Positions 1 to 5,106 of a DNA stretch of 6,224 nt are shown here, in pieces; position 1 is the stretch's first letter, and every line of letters begins with the position of its first letter. Below the pieces are notes generated by a model. The model had not been told where the DNA came from. It saw only the letters and a list, made by a program, of their open reading frames with translations, and searched no databases. The translations under genes were made by a program, and so were the position numbers. Source of the DNA: Nitrospira sp. (GTDB lineage: Bacteria; Nitrospirota; JACRHL01); assembly GCA_026994095.1 (NCBI GenBank), contig JALWRU010000222.1:1-6224 (forward strand), read 5' to 3'.

Positions 1-219
1 CAGAACGGCAAGCGCTTCCGCTTGAAGGGCAAGGGCTTTCCGTCGGTATCCGGGCGTGGGGTGGGGGATGAGATTGTGCTGGTGCGGGTGGCGGTGCCCA
101 CCAGCTTGAGCAGCCGTCAGCGCGAGCTGTTGACCGAATATGCCGAAGCGGGTGGGGACCAGGTGTCCGAGCACAGCGATGGCTTGCTGGGTAAGGTCAA
201 GGGGCTGTTCGACAGCTAG
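1..219 (+). CDS. dnaJ: Chaperone protein DnaJ, C-terminal end (5' truncated)
   Basis: These are the last 72 codons of a gene that begins before the window, read in frame from base 1 to a TAG stop at 217-219. The protein has the closing part of the DnaJ C-terminal substrate-binding domain: FRLKGKGFP, then a G-x-GDEIVLVRVAVP strand and the S-x-RQRELL helix, followed by the variable acidic linker and a LLGKVKGLF tail. In the family, DnaJ (Hsp40) delivers unfolded clients to DnaK in the cytoplasm and stimulates its ATPase. The J domain and zinc fingers lie outside the window, so a DnaJ-like paralogue such as CbpA cannot be strictly excluded, though the tail fits true DnaJ better. No T-tract terminator is evident just after the stop. 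The next gene has its own promoter. Confidence 0.9.
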   Translation, partial: QNGKRFRLKGKGFPSVSGRGVGDEIVLVRVAVPTSLSSRQRELLTEYAEAGGDQVSEHSDGLLGKVKGLFDS

Positions 220-280
220 GTCGTTTCAGATGATCCGCCGGTGGATGGCGAGCCGGCAGAGCGGCCTCGTGGGGGTCGCT

Positions 281-309
281 TTGTATACGGTTCAAGCCGT
301 GTGTATACT
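281..309 (+). promoter_or_regulatory. Sigma70-like promoter of aroF
   Basis: A -35-like TTGTAT (281-286) lies 17 bp before a strong -10, TATACT (304-309, five of six consensus bases). Transcription would start near 316, giving a leader of about 57 nt before the ATG at 373. The -35 is weak (three of six bases), which could mean the promoter needs activation or is kept weak. It lies in the 153-bp gap after dnaJ and faces aroF. Confidence 0.55.
283..308. promoter_or_regulatory. Interrupted inverted repeat with two GTATAC sites, possible operator
   Basis: GTATACGG (283-290) is mirrored by CCGT (297-300) and GTATAC (303-308), with a TTCAAG centre and two extra bases (GT, 301-302) in the right half. 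GTATAC is itself a palindrome, so the site can also be read as two direct copies 20 bp apart, about two helical turns. It fills the space from the -35 to the -10 of the aroF promoter, where a bound repressor would block RNA polymerase. GTATAC-type cores occur in operators of several GntR-family regulators. No regulator gene is present in the window, so the link is inference. Confidence 0.4.
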
Positions 310-372
310 GGCCGATTCATGGTTTTCTATCGGCCCGACGGGTCGCGAATGTAGATTGGAGTGTTGCGCAAC

Positions 373-1392
373 ATGGTCATCGTAATGAAGGCCGGGACCC
401 CCCAGGGGCAAATTGATCACGTGCTGGATCGTATCCGCGAGTTGGGGTATACCCCGCATATCATCTCGGGTGTGGAACGCGTGGTCATTGGTGCAGTGGG
501 TGGCGATTCGGGTAAAGACCAATTACAGTCGCTGGAAACCTACGACGGAGTAGAGAGTGTTGTGCCGATTCTAAAGCCGTTCAAGCTGGCGTCCGCCGAG
601 GTGAAGCCGGAGCGCAGTGTGATTCGCATTGCAGGCGGCGTCGAGATCGGTGGCAACAAGCTGTGCATCATGGCTGGCCCCTGCTCGGTAGAGTCCGAGG
701 AGCAGATGCTGGAGGTGGCCCAGTCGGTCAAGGCGTCCGGCGCGCACATGCTGCGTGGTGGTGCCTACAAACCGCGCACCTCGCCCTATAGTTTTCAAGG
801 TCATGCGGAAGACGGCCTCAAACTGCTGGCCAAGGCCCGCGAGGTGACCGGTCTGCCGTTCATCACCGAGGTGATGGACACCGCCGATGTGGAGTTGGTG
901 GCCGAGTACGCTGACATCGTGCAGATTGGTACCCGCAACACCCAGAACTTCAGCCTGTTGAAGAAGGTCGGCGAGTGCAACAAGCCGGTCTTTTTGAAGC
1001 GCGGTCTGGCGACCACCATCAACGAGTGGTTGATGAGTGCCGAGTACATTCTGTCAAAGGGCAACCCGGACGTGATTCTGTGTGAGCGTGGTATCCGCAC
1101 CTTCGAGACGGCCACCCGCAACACCATGGACCTGTCGGCCATTCCGGTATTGAACGAGTTGACCCATCTGCCGGTGATTCTGGACCCGAGTCACGGTACC
1201 GGTTATCGCCGGTTTGTCTCGCCGATGGCGATGGCCAGTATTGCTGCCGGTGCGGATGGCCTGATGATTGAAGTCCACAACGACCCGGAGAACGCCTGGA
1301 GCGACGGCCCGCAGAGCTTGGATCTGCCGATGTTCCAGGCGATGATGACGCAGATGAAGGCGTTTGCCGATGCGTCGGGGCGGAGTTTGTAG
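373..1392 (+). CDS. aroF: 3-deoxy-7-phosphoheptulonate (DAHP) synthase, Thermotoga-like type with N-terminal regulatory domain
   Basis: The enzyme condenses phosphoenolpyruvate with erythrose 4-phosphate to DAHP, the committed first step of aromatic amino acid and chorismate synthesis in the cytoplasm. Residues 1-70 form the ferredoxin-like (ACT-like) regulatory domain typical of the T. maritima type, starting MVIVMKAG. The TIM barrel follows, with GPCSVE (102-107), KPRTSPY (133-139), DPSHGTG (271-277) and IEVH (299-302). Expected metal ligands are all present: C104, H274, E300 and D311, matching the Thermotoga ligands with a constant offset of two. The length of 339 residues is normal. I chose ATG 373 because family members begin M-x-V-x-MK and a GGAG at 358-361 sits 11 nt upstream. 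GTG 361 would overlap that SD and add four unconserved residues. The N-terminal domain predicts feedback inhibition by Tyr or Phe. A GTATAC repeat lies in its promoter and a strong terminator follows. The symbol aroF is conventional; aroG or aroA are also used for this type. Confidence 0.96.
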   Translation: MVIVMKAGTPQGQIDHVLDRIRELGYTPHIISGVERVVIGAVGGDSGKDQLQSLETYDGVESVVPILKPFKLASAEVKPERSVIRIAGGVEIGGNKLCIMAGPCSVESEEQMLEVAQSVKASGAHMLRGGAYKPRTSPYSFQGHAEDGLKLLAKAREVTGLPFITEVMDTADVELVAEYADIVQIGTRNTQNFSLLKKVGECNKPVFLKRGLATTINEWLMSAEYILSKGNPDVILCERGIRTFETATRNTMDLSAIPVLNELTHLPVILDPSHGTGYRRFVSPMAMASIAAGADGLMIEVHNDPENAWSDGPQSLDLPMFQAMMTQMKAFADASGRSL

Positions 1393-1430
1393 GCCAAGGA
1401 TAAATTGTTGGTGTCTTAGGGCACCGGAAG

Positions 1431-1459
1431 AAAAGCAGCGCCATAAGCGCTGCTTTTTT
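1431..1459. terminator. Rho-independent terminator after aroF, probably bidirectional
   Basis: A perfect 7-bp GC-rich stem, GCAGCGC (1435-1441) and GCGCTGC (1447-1453), encloses a CATAA loop. It is preceded by AAAA and followed by six T. It lies 38 nt after the aroF stop. Because the A-tract precedes the stem, the reverse strand also has a T-rich tail (TTTTC), so it may also end the leftward lipoprotein operon that converges on it. Confidence 0.88.
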
Positions 1460-1487
1460 ATGGCTGATGCCGAAGGCGGTTATTCGC

Positions 1488-1527
1488 GGCCAGCGGGGGC
1501 TGCCCCCTCGCCCGCAGTCGGTATCTT
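1488..1527 (+). repeat. 40-bp GC-rich intergenic repeat, copy A
   Basis: This begins GGCCAGCGGGGGCTG, identical over 15 bases to copy B at 3961-4000, and matches it without gaps at 32 of 40 positions. Seven of the eight differences are transitions. It contains GGGGG-CTG-CCCCC, a short hairpin. It lies 34 nt after the aroF terminator stem, as copy B also follows a CAGCGC/GCGCTG hairpin. The rest of 1393-1564 holds no gene, only a small GAGCG/CGCTC hairpin at 1539-1554. It may belong to a REP-like family of dispersed intergenic repeats. Confidence 0.65.
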
Positions 1528-1564
1528 AGACAAGGCAGGAGCGGTTTAGCGCTCGTTCCAACGG

Positions 1565-2110
1565 TTAGATGGCGTCAAAGTGGCCGTAAAACCCGTCCCG
1601 TATGACCCGATAGGGAATCGCCTCTTCCGCGACTGCCGCACCGTCTTGATCGAACACCGTAAAGCGCAGATGGTTGTCGATTTTTTGCCACGGTTTGGTG
1701 CCACCACAGTGGTGAAAACTATAGGTCCACCAGATGGATGGCTCGGAGTGCTCCCATTTGACACAGGCCCCTGGAACCCGGTCTGACGGGTGATGGAAGC
1801 CGATTGTGCGTTTCAGATCAGAGTGAATGCTCACCGCGACGAGCGGTTCTGATGTGGTGGTGTGAACCATTAGGATCAGGGTATACCCTTCTCTTTTGAT
1901 CTCGTAACGGGTGGGGATTTCACCCACAAAGAAACGATATTCCCCGGGCGTGGCTTGGGTGCGTTCGACGATGTGGGCCTCTGGAACCTCTTCTAAAGAG
2001 ATGTAATAGTAGCTGTACAGGGACGGGCCACAACTGGTCAGCAGAAGTAGCCCCGCCACCCCGCCGACCCAACAGAGTTGCCGCTGGAGTTGTGTGATGA
2101 GGCTGGGCAT
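1565..2110 (-). CDS. Putative outer-membrane lipoprotein, unknown function
   Basis: The 181-residue product begins with a signal peptide whose hydrophobic segment (roughly residues 14-25) ends in the lipobox LLTSC, with C27 as the lipidated cysteine. Gly at +2 rather than Asp predicts sorting to the outer membrane. The mature part is Tyr- and Trp-rich, looks mostly beta-stranded (RFFVGEIPT, YTLILMVHTT, LRFTVFDQDG) and has two cysteines, C116 and C135, which could form a disulfide. I recognise no named family. The start is secure: GAGG lies 7 nt before the ATG. That SD overlaps the stop codon of the upstream gene, with a 9-nt gap, so the two are an operon and probably translationally coupled. 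A lipoprotein placed directly after a possible exported hydrolase-like protein would suit an immunity protein. This is inference from order and location only. Confidence 0.8.
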   Translation of the reverse strand: MPSLITQLQRQLCWVGGVAGLLLLTSCGPSLYSYYYISLEEVPEAHIVERTQATPGEYRFFVGEIPTRYEIKREGYTLILMVHTTTSEPLVAVSIHSDLKRTIGFHHPSDRVPGACVKWEHSEPSIWWTYSFHHCGGTKPWQKIDNHLRFTVFDQDGAAVAEEAIPYRVIRDGFYGHFDAI

Positions 2111-2119
2111 GGTTTTTCC

Positions 2120-2836
2120 TCAAAATTTGCGGCGGAAAAAGGCGGGGCGCTGGGGTTTGAGGCTATCGGCCAAACCGTTTTCCCGCACATGTGGCGCGGG
2201 GAAGTTTTGCGGTGGTAACGGCGATGCACCACCTACCAGATGATCAAACGGAACTGTGCTGGTTCCACCGCTGGCCTCTATCAATCCGCGAGTATAACTG
2301 TTGGAGTTGTAGCTGTTCTGGATTTCAGGGAACAGATCGTAGTCCACATTGTCTCCGTATCGGGAGTCCAGCAATTTAAGCCGCTTCCAATACTCGGCGG
2401 CACGCATGCCCTGAGGGGGGGTGATACGGCCCAATCGAATATTTTTTTGGGGTGCGTCGGTAGGGCGCTGGCCAATCGGCTTGTTTGAGTTATCCAGAGC
2501 GCCTACCCCGCTTTGCAACCGACCCCCATCCGGACCGGCACTAATCCACTCGGTTTGGCCGTTCTGAGGGGTGTATTGAATGGCTGTATGGGTGGGGCCA
2601 ACGCCCAATACCGAGTGGCCGGTGACGGTCAATTCCGGTTGCTTGCTCACTTCTGACGCAGCGGATTGCACCGGGACAGGTGGTTGCCAGTCAGCGGGTG
2701 GTGGGTCGTCCAAAATGGCCCACAGGGGTTTTTGTGCTCCCGGATGACCACGCCATTGCATCTTCTTTTTGTTTTTCCTGGAATCGGGGGCGAGAATTTC
2801 TTTGAGGGATTTGGGTTTGAATATGCGGTCTGGCAT
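2120..2836 (-). CDS. Hypothetical protein with possible permuted papain/LRAT-like effector domain, cysteine-free
   Basis: This 238-residue protein has three parts: a basic N-terminus (1-25, ending KNKKK), a Pro-rich stretch (about 43-56), and a compact domain from about 70 to 212. The domain has PTHTAIQYTP with H83, then RPTDAP (124-129), GRITPPQG (136-143), a helix (AAEYWKRL), DYDLFP (165-170), and YNSNSYTRGLI (176-186). From memory, this H-x-A ... DYDLFP ... NSNSY order resembles C-terminal domains of RHS-type and other secreted proteins. It also recalls the His then N-C-x-x-F arrangement of permuted NlpC/P60-LRAT folds, with Ser178 where Cys would be. There is no cysteine anywhere, so a thiol protease mechanism is impossible. 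No signal peptide is seen. The ATG at 2836 has only a moderate AAGG 10 nt upstream; an alternative ATG is at 2761. It is co-transcribed with the lipoprotein gene. The ORF is well supported; the function is not. Confidence 0.7.
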   Translation of the reverse strand: MPDRIFKPKSLKEILAPDSRKNKKKMQWRGHPGAQKPLWAILDDPPPADWQPPVPVQSAASEVSKQPELTVTGHSVLGVGPTHTAIQYTPQNGQTEWISAGPDGGRLQSGVGALDNSNKPIGQRPTDAPQKNIRLGRITPPQGMRAAEYWKRLKLLDSRYGDNVDYDLFPEIQNSYNSNSYTRGLIEASGGTSTVPFDHLVGGASPLPPQNFPAPHVRENGLADSLKPQRPAFFRRKF

Positions 2837-2850
2837 AGGATGTTTGCCTT

Positions 2851-2878
2851 TTTATACGGAATAGCAGCGCTTGGTCAA
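2851..2878 (-). promoter_or_regulatory. Sigma70-like promoter of the leftward two-gene operon
   Basis: Read on the minus strand, TTGACC (2878-2873, five of six bases) is followed after 16 bp by TATAAA (2856-2851, five of six). It is one of the best promoter matches in the window. The expected start near 2844 leaves only about 8 nt before the ATG at 2836. The message would then be nearly leaderless there, and the AAGG upstream would not be transcribed. Either this is leaderless initiation, or translation begins further in at 2761. Confidence 0.6.
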
Positions 2879-3039
2879 CGTAGAGTGGCGTTATATTCCT
2901 GTGCGGTTGGCAGGAGTGTGCTGAACTCCGGTCCACGACGCCTTGTGGATCTTGTGTTGTGGGCAGAAAGCCTGAATCTGGCTACACCAGACAAATCCCC
3001 CGTTACTTCAAGTCAATGCATTGCAAGTGCGATAGCGTG

Positions 3040-3052
3040 TGTCATATAGACA
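3040..3052. repeat. Small inverted repeat upstream of the TA promoter
   Basis: TGTC-ATATA-GACA forms a 4-bp-arm inverted repeat directly upstream of the TA -35 box (3059-3064). It could be an accessory operator for the ribbon-helix-helix antitoxin. Arms this short can arise by chance. A separate perfect 10-bp palindrome, CAATGCATTG, lies at 3014-3023. The rest of 2880-3040 holds no gene that I can support. Confidence 0.25.
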
Positions 3053-3058
3053 GTCGTT

Positions 3059-3087
3059 TTGACATGTGTGTTAGATTGACGTACATT
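3059..3087 (+). promoter_or_regulatory. Sigma70-like promoter of the toxin-antitoxin operon
   Basis: A perfect -35, TTGACA (3059-3064), is followed after exactly 17 bp by TACATT (3082-3087, four of six bases). Transcription would start near 3094, about 33 nt before the antitoxin ATG, so the AAAGGAG SD (3113-3119) is included. Confidence 0.7.
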
Positions 3088-3091
3088 TAAC
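3070..3091. promoter_or_regulatory. Imperfect 22-bp palindrome over the TA -10, probable autorepression operator
   Basis: The half-sites GTTAGATTGAC and GTACATTTAAC are mirror images at 8 of 11 positions around a central CG (3080-3081), with outer GTTA and TAAC arms perfect. The site covers the -10 box of the TA promoter. DUF1778 antitoxins are known to repress their own operons through ribbon-helix-helix binding, usually strengthened by the toxin, so this is the natural candidate operator. Confidence 0.45.
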
Positions 3092-3126
3092 CTATTCGTA
3101 AAGGGGGTGGATAAAGGAGTGTAATC

Positions 3127-3411
3127 ATGTCGAATGTTGCGGGGAAAAAGGCCCGGTTTGCTTTTCGCACAACAGTCGATCACAAGACCTTGATTGAACG
3201 GGCCGCCCACTTGCAGGCAGAAAACGCCACCGTGTTCGCTCGCAAAGCCCTGACCGATGCGGCACAGAAAGTCATTCAGGAGCACGAGGCCTTGAGATTG
3301 GAGGAGGCGGATCGGGAGGCATTTGTGGCGGCATTATTAAACCCCCCAGCGCCTAACGCCCACCTTCGTGAGACGGTCGCCATCGGCAAACGCCTGTTGG
3401 GGGATGATTGA
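3127..3411 (+). CDS. DUF1778 ribbon-helix-helix antitoxin (TacA/AtaR-like)
   Basis: The 94-residue protein has the normal length and layout of antitoxins paired with GNAT toxins. A DNA-contacting beta strand (about 8-18, KARFAFRTTVD) is followed by helix 1 (19-31, KTLIERAAHLQ) and helix 2 (34-52), forming a ribbon-helix-helix dimerisation and operator-binding domain. The acidic C-terminus (about 57-94) with ADREAFVAALLNPPAPN is the conserved segment that wraps the toxin and blocks its acetyl-CoA site. The ATG has an excellent AAAGGAG SD 7 nt upstream. Its stop TGA overlaps the toxin start by 4 nt, so toxin translation depends on antitoxin translation. The protein should repress its own promoter. 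Confidence 0.93.
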   Translation: MSNVAGKKARFAFRTTVDHKTLIERAAHLQAENATVFARKALTDAAQKVIQEHEALRLEEADREAFVAALLNPPAPNAHLRETVAIGKRLLGDD

Positions 3412-3920
3412 ACGCCCTGGACTACCGGGTTGGGCCACTGGATGAGCGGCACGAGTTGATGCCGTTTTTGTGTGGCGAGGCGGCGCTGGATAACCACCTG
3501 AAAAACGACTCCCTCAGAGAGATGGACTTGAAACTCTCCACCACCTTTGTGATGGTTAGAGACGGTCGGCTCCGTGTGATGGGCTTTTTTTCCCTGTCCG
3601 CTCTGCATATTCGGGTGGGTGAACTTTCCGCTGAACTGAAGGATACGCTGGACCGCTACGGCACGATTCCAGCCACCCTGATTGGCCGGTTGGCGGTAGA
3701 TGAAACACTTCAGGGGGAGGGGTTTGGGCGTGCCCTGCTGTTTAAGGCGCTTAAAAAATGTCTATCTACCGCTGCTTCGGTCGGTTCCGCTATGGTGATT
3801 GTCGATGCTAAACCGGCTGCGGTTGGTTTTTATGAGAAACACGGTTTTGTGTTGTTGAAGAAAAATCGGCGGTTGTATTTGCCGATGGCGACGGTGGCGG
3901 AGGCGGTTGGGGAAGGGTGA
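3408..3920 (+). CDS. GNAT-family acetyltransferase toxin (TacT/AtaT-like)
   Basis: In the known family, these toxins acetylate the amino group of charged tRNAs and so stop translation. The 170-residue length is typical. Recognisable parts are the N-terminal FLCGEAALDNHL motif (20-31), acetyl-CoA-binding motif A RLAVDETLQGEGFGRALL (94-111, pyrophosphate loop QGEGFG), and VDAKPAAVGFYEKHGF (132-147), with Y142 at the position of the usual catalytic or structural Tyr. No truncation or missing motif is seen, so it is probably active. The start is TTG at 3408: an in-frame TGA lies directly upstream, and five G (3399-3403) sit 4 nt before it. The TTGA overlap with the antitoxin stop plus a weak start codon should keep toxin below antitoxin. 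Which tRNA is the target cannot be read from the sequence. Confidence 0.93.
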   Translation: MNALDYRVGPLDERHELMPFLCGEAALDNHLKNDSLREMDLKLSTTFVMVRDGRLRVMGFFSLSALHIRVGELSAELKDTLDRYGTIPATLIGRLAVDETLQGEGFGRALLFKALKKCLSTAASVGSAMVIVDAKPAAVGFYEKHGFVLLKKNRRLYLPMATVAEAVGEG

Positions 3921-3937
3921 GTGAGTAAATAGAGATA

Positions 3938-3960
3938 CAGCGCCAAAGGCGCTGCTTATT
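3938..3960 (+). terminator. Hairpin after the toxin gene, weak terminator
   Basis: CAGCGCC (3938-3944) and GGCGCTG (3948-3954) form a perfect 7-bp stem with an AAA loop, 17 nt after the toxin stop. The tail is only CTTATT, so termination would be inefficient unless aided. The stem is nearly the same sequence as the aroF terminator stem, and as there, the GGCCAGCGGGGGCTG repeat follows. Confidence 0.55.
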
Positions 3961-4000
3961 GGCCAGCGGGGGCTGTCGCCCCGCCTGCGGTCGGCATTTC
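3961..4000 (+). repeat. 40-bp GC-rich intergenic repeat, copy B
   Basis: This is the partner of copy A (1488-1527), in the same orientation and 32 of 40 identical without gaps, with the first 15 bases identical. Here GCGGGG (3966-3971) and CCCCGC (3979-3984) make a 6-bp hairpin with a 7-nt loop. It follows the toxin-gene hairpin by 6 nt, whereas copy A is 34 nt from its hairpin. The two copies bracket the whole accessory segment. Confidence 0.65.
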
Positions 4001-4038
4001 TGCCAAAAGCCTCGCCCCTCCAGGCCAGGTCAGCCCAG

Positions 4039-4128
4039 CCGATTTCAGACCGCTTCAAGTAGAATGTAAGTAGCGTCTACGAAATCGGGTGAAATCATCA
4101 GAGCACAATCGCCGCCGGCTTCGGGGCG
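4039..4128 (+). promoter_or_regulatory. Structured leader upstream of the metal-related operon
   Basis: Two consecutive hairpins are visible. The first pairs CCGATTTC (4039-4046) with GAAATCGG (4081-4088), a perfect 8-bp arm. It continues inward with AGAC (4047-4050) to GTCT (4075-4078) and GC (4052-4053) to GC (4073-4074), giving 14 bp with a one-base and a two-base bulge and a 19-nt loop. The second pairs CGCC (4110-4113) with GGCG (4125-4128) and CCG with CGG, closed by a GCTT loop. Downstream, TCCT (4141-4144) can pair with AGGA (4150-4153) inside the SD. This could be a cis-acting RNA, or a DNA operator if transcription starts inside it: TAGAAT at 4060-4065 is -10-like but has no good -35. 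The rest of 4001-4162 shows no gene. Confidence 0.4.
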
Positions 4129-4162
4129 TGTAAAGGGGAATCCTCTTTTAGGAGGTGCTATC

Positions 4163-5089
4163 GTGTCGTGGTTCTCGATGTCCCGTGTCATACGAATGAT
4201 GTGGGTCGTGATGCTATTTGGGGGGCTGTCAGGCCTCTCGGTACCGCGGGCGTGGAGTGGTCCGATTACCTTTAGCAGTGCCCTGCCGTTGGGAGATGGT
4301 ATCGGCGTGCTGCGTGGACAGGCCAAGTTTATCCGTAAAACCGGTGATCCCACCGCTGCCGACCGCGAGTTGAACGTCATCGCTGTGCCCACGGTAATGG
4401 CCTGGGGTGCCAGTGCGCGGTTGGCGTTGTTCGGCGTGCTTCCTTACGTGGACAAACGGCTGGACGTCACCCTGCCGGGTGGTCGCGTGCGCAGGGAGTC
4501 TTCGGGTCTGGGGGATGCCCGCGTGTTTGCCCGCTATACCTTGCACCGGGTGGATCGCCCTGGAGATACCTTCCGCGTTGCTCCCATCGTTGGCCTGAAA
4601 CTGCCGACGGGAAGCCACAGCGAGCGTGATTCAATGGGGACGTTACCCCGACCGCTGCAACCGGGTTCCGGCTCATGGGACCCCTTTTTTGGCATCACAG
4701 CCACTCGTCAGACCTTGGCATGGGAGGCCGATGTTACCGCTACCTACCGGATCAACACCGGAGCCGACAGTTTTGCCTTCGGTGACGAGGCCAAACTGGA
4801 GGGGTCGTTCCAGTACCGGCTGTTTCCCCGTACCTTGCGGAGCGGTGTGCCCGGATTCCTGTACGGTGTGGCAGAAACCAATCTGGTGTGGAGCAGCAAA
4901 GAGCGGGCCGCCGGAGTGGACAATCCCAACAGTGGTGGCACCATCCTCTATCTGGCTCCCGGGGTCCAGTACGTGACCCGTCGCACTGTGCTGGAGGCGG
5001 CCATCCAGCTTCCTGCTATGCAGAACTTGAACGGCACCACCCTGGAGACAGACTGGGTAGGCACCGTGGGCTTCCGATGGAATTTTTAG
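4163..5089 (+). CDS. Exported outer-membrane beta-barrel protein, phenol-degradation MetA-like/transporter family
   Basis: The 308-residue product has a signal peptide: RMMWVVMLFGGLSGL hydrophobic core (11-25) and likely cleavage after AWS (32). The rest is alternating amphipathic strands and turns ending in VGFRWNF, with the C-terminal Phe that outer-membrane barrels use for insertion. SSGLGDARVFARY (113-125) followed by VGLKLPTGS (143-151) matches the signature of the MetA-like barrel family, members of which are often annotated simply as transporters. The start is GTG 4163, with a near-perfect AGGAGG 7 nt upstream (4150-4155); the ATG at 4178 lacks such spacing. The next gene starts 17 nt after the stop, so this is the first gene of a barrel/HMA/NHL operon. 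The substrate is unknown. The neighbour suggests a metal ion or a small ligand of the periplasm, but the family is broad. Confidence 0.82.
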   Translation: MSWFSMSRVIRMMWVVMLFGGLSGLSVPRAWSGPITFSSALPLGDGIGVLRGQAKFIRKTGDPTAADRELNVIAVPTVMAWGASARLALFGVLPYVDKRLDVTLPGGRVRRESSGLGDARVFARYTLHRVDRPGDTFRVAPIVGLKLPTGSHSERDSMGTLPRPLQPGSGSWDPFFGITATRQTLAWEADVTATYRINTGADSFAFGDEAKLEGSFQYRLFPRTLRSGVPGFLYGVAETNLVWSSKERAAGVDNPNSGGTILYLAPGVQYVTRRTVLEAAIQLPAMQNLNGTTLETDWVGTVGFRWNF

Positions 5090-5106
5090 TACGAGGCGGT
5101 GTGACC

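Noticed and set aside
220..270. CCGC/GCGG and CCGG pairings after dnaJ as a terminator
   Set aside because: The possible stem has a long loop and no T-tract.
361..372. GTG start four codons upstream for aroF
   Set aside because: The GTG overlaps the only SD-like GGAG, and the added residues are not part of the conserved M-x-V-x-MK beginning.
1019..1444. Minus-strand frame of 141 codons
   Set aside because: It is antisense to aroF and crosses the terminator, with a composition typical of an antisense shadow and no SD or domain.
3014..3023. CAATGCATTG perfect palindrome as an attachment or operator site
   Set aside because: A single 10-bp palindrome with no partner, no integrase or tRNA in the window and no fixed relation to a promoter is too little to call.
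2666..3049. Plus-strand frame of 127 codons extending into the divergent intergenic region
   Set aside because: It is mostly antisense to the 238-residue gene, has no SD, shows no domain, and would run through the leftward promoter.
4060..4065. TAGAAT as a -10 box for the barrel operon
   Set aside because: It matches five of six bases, but no acceptable -35 lies 16-18 bp upstream (AGCCGA at 4037-4042) and there is no extended -10. Not annotated as a promoter, only mentioned as an alternative.
4888..5106. Upstream extension of the HMA reading frame
   Set aside because: The frame is open, but the extra 73 residues overlap the end of the barrel gene, are low in domain-like content and would bury the signal peptide that starts at 5107.
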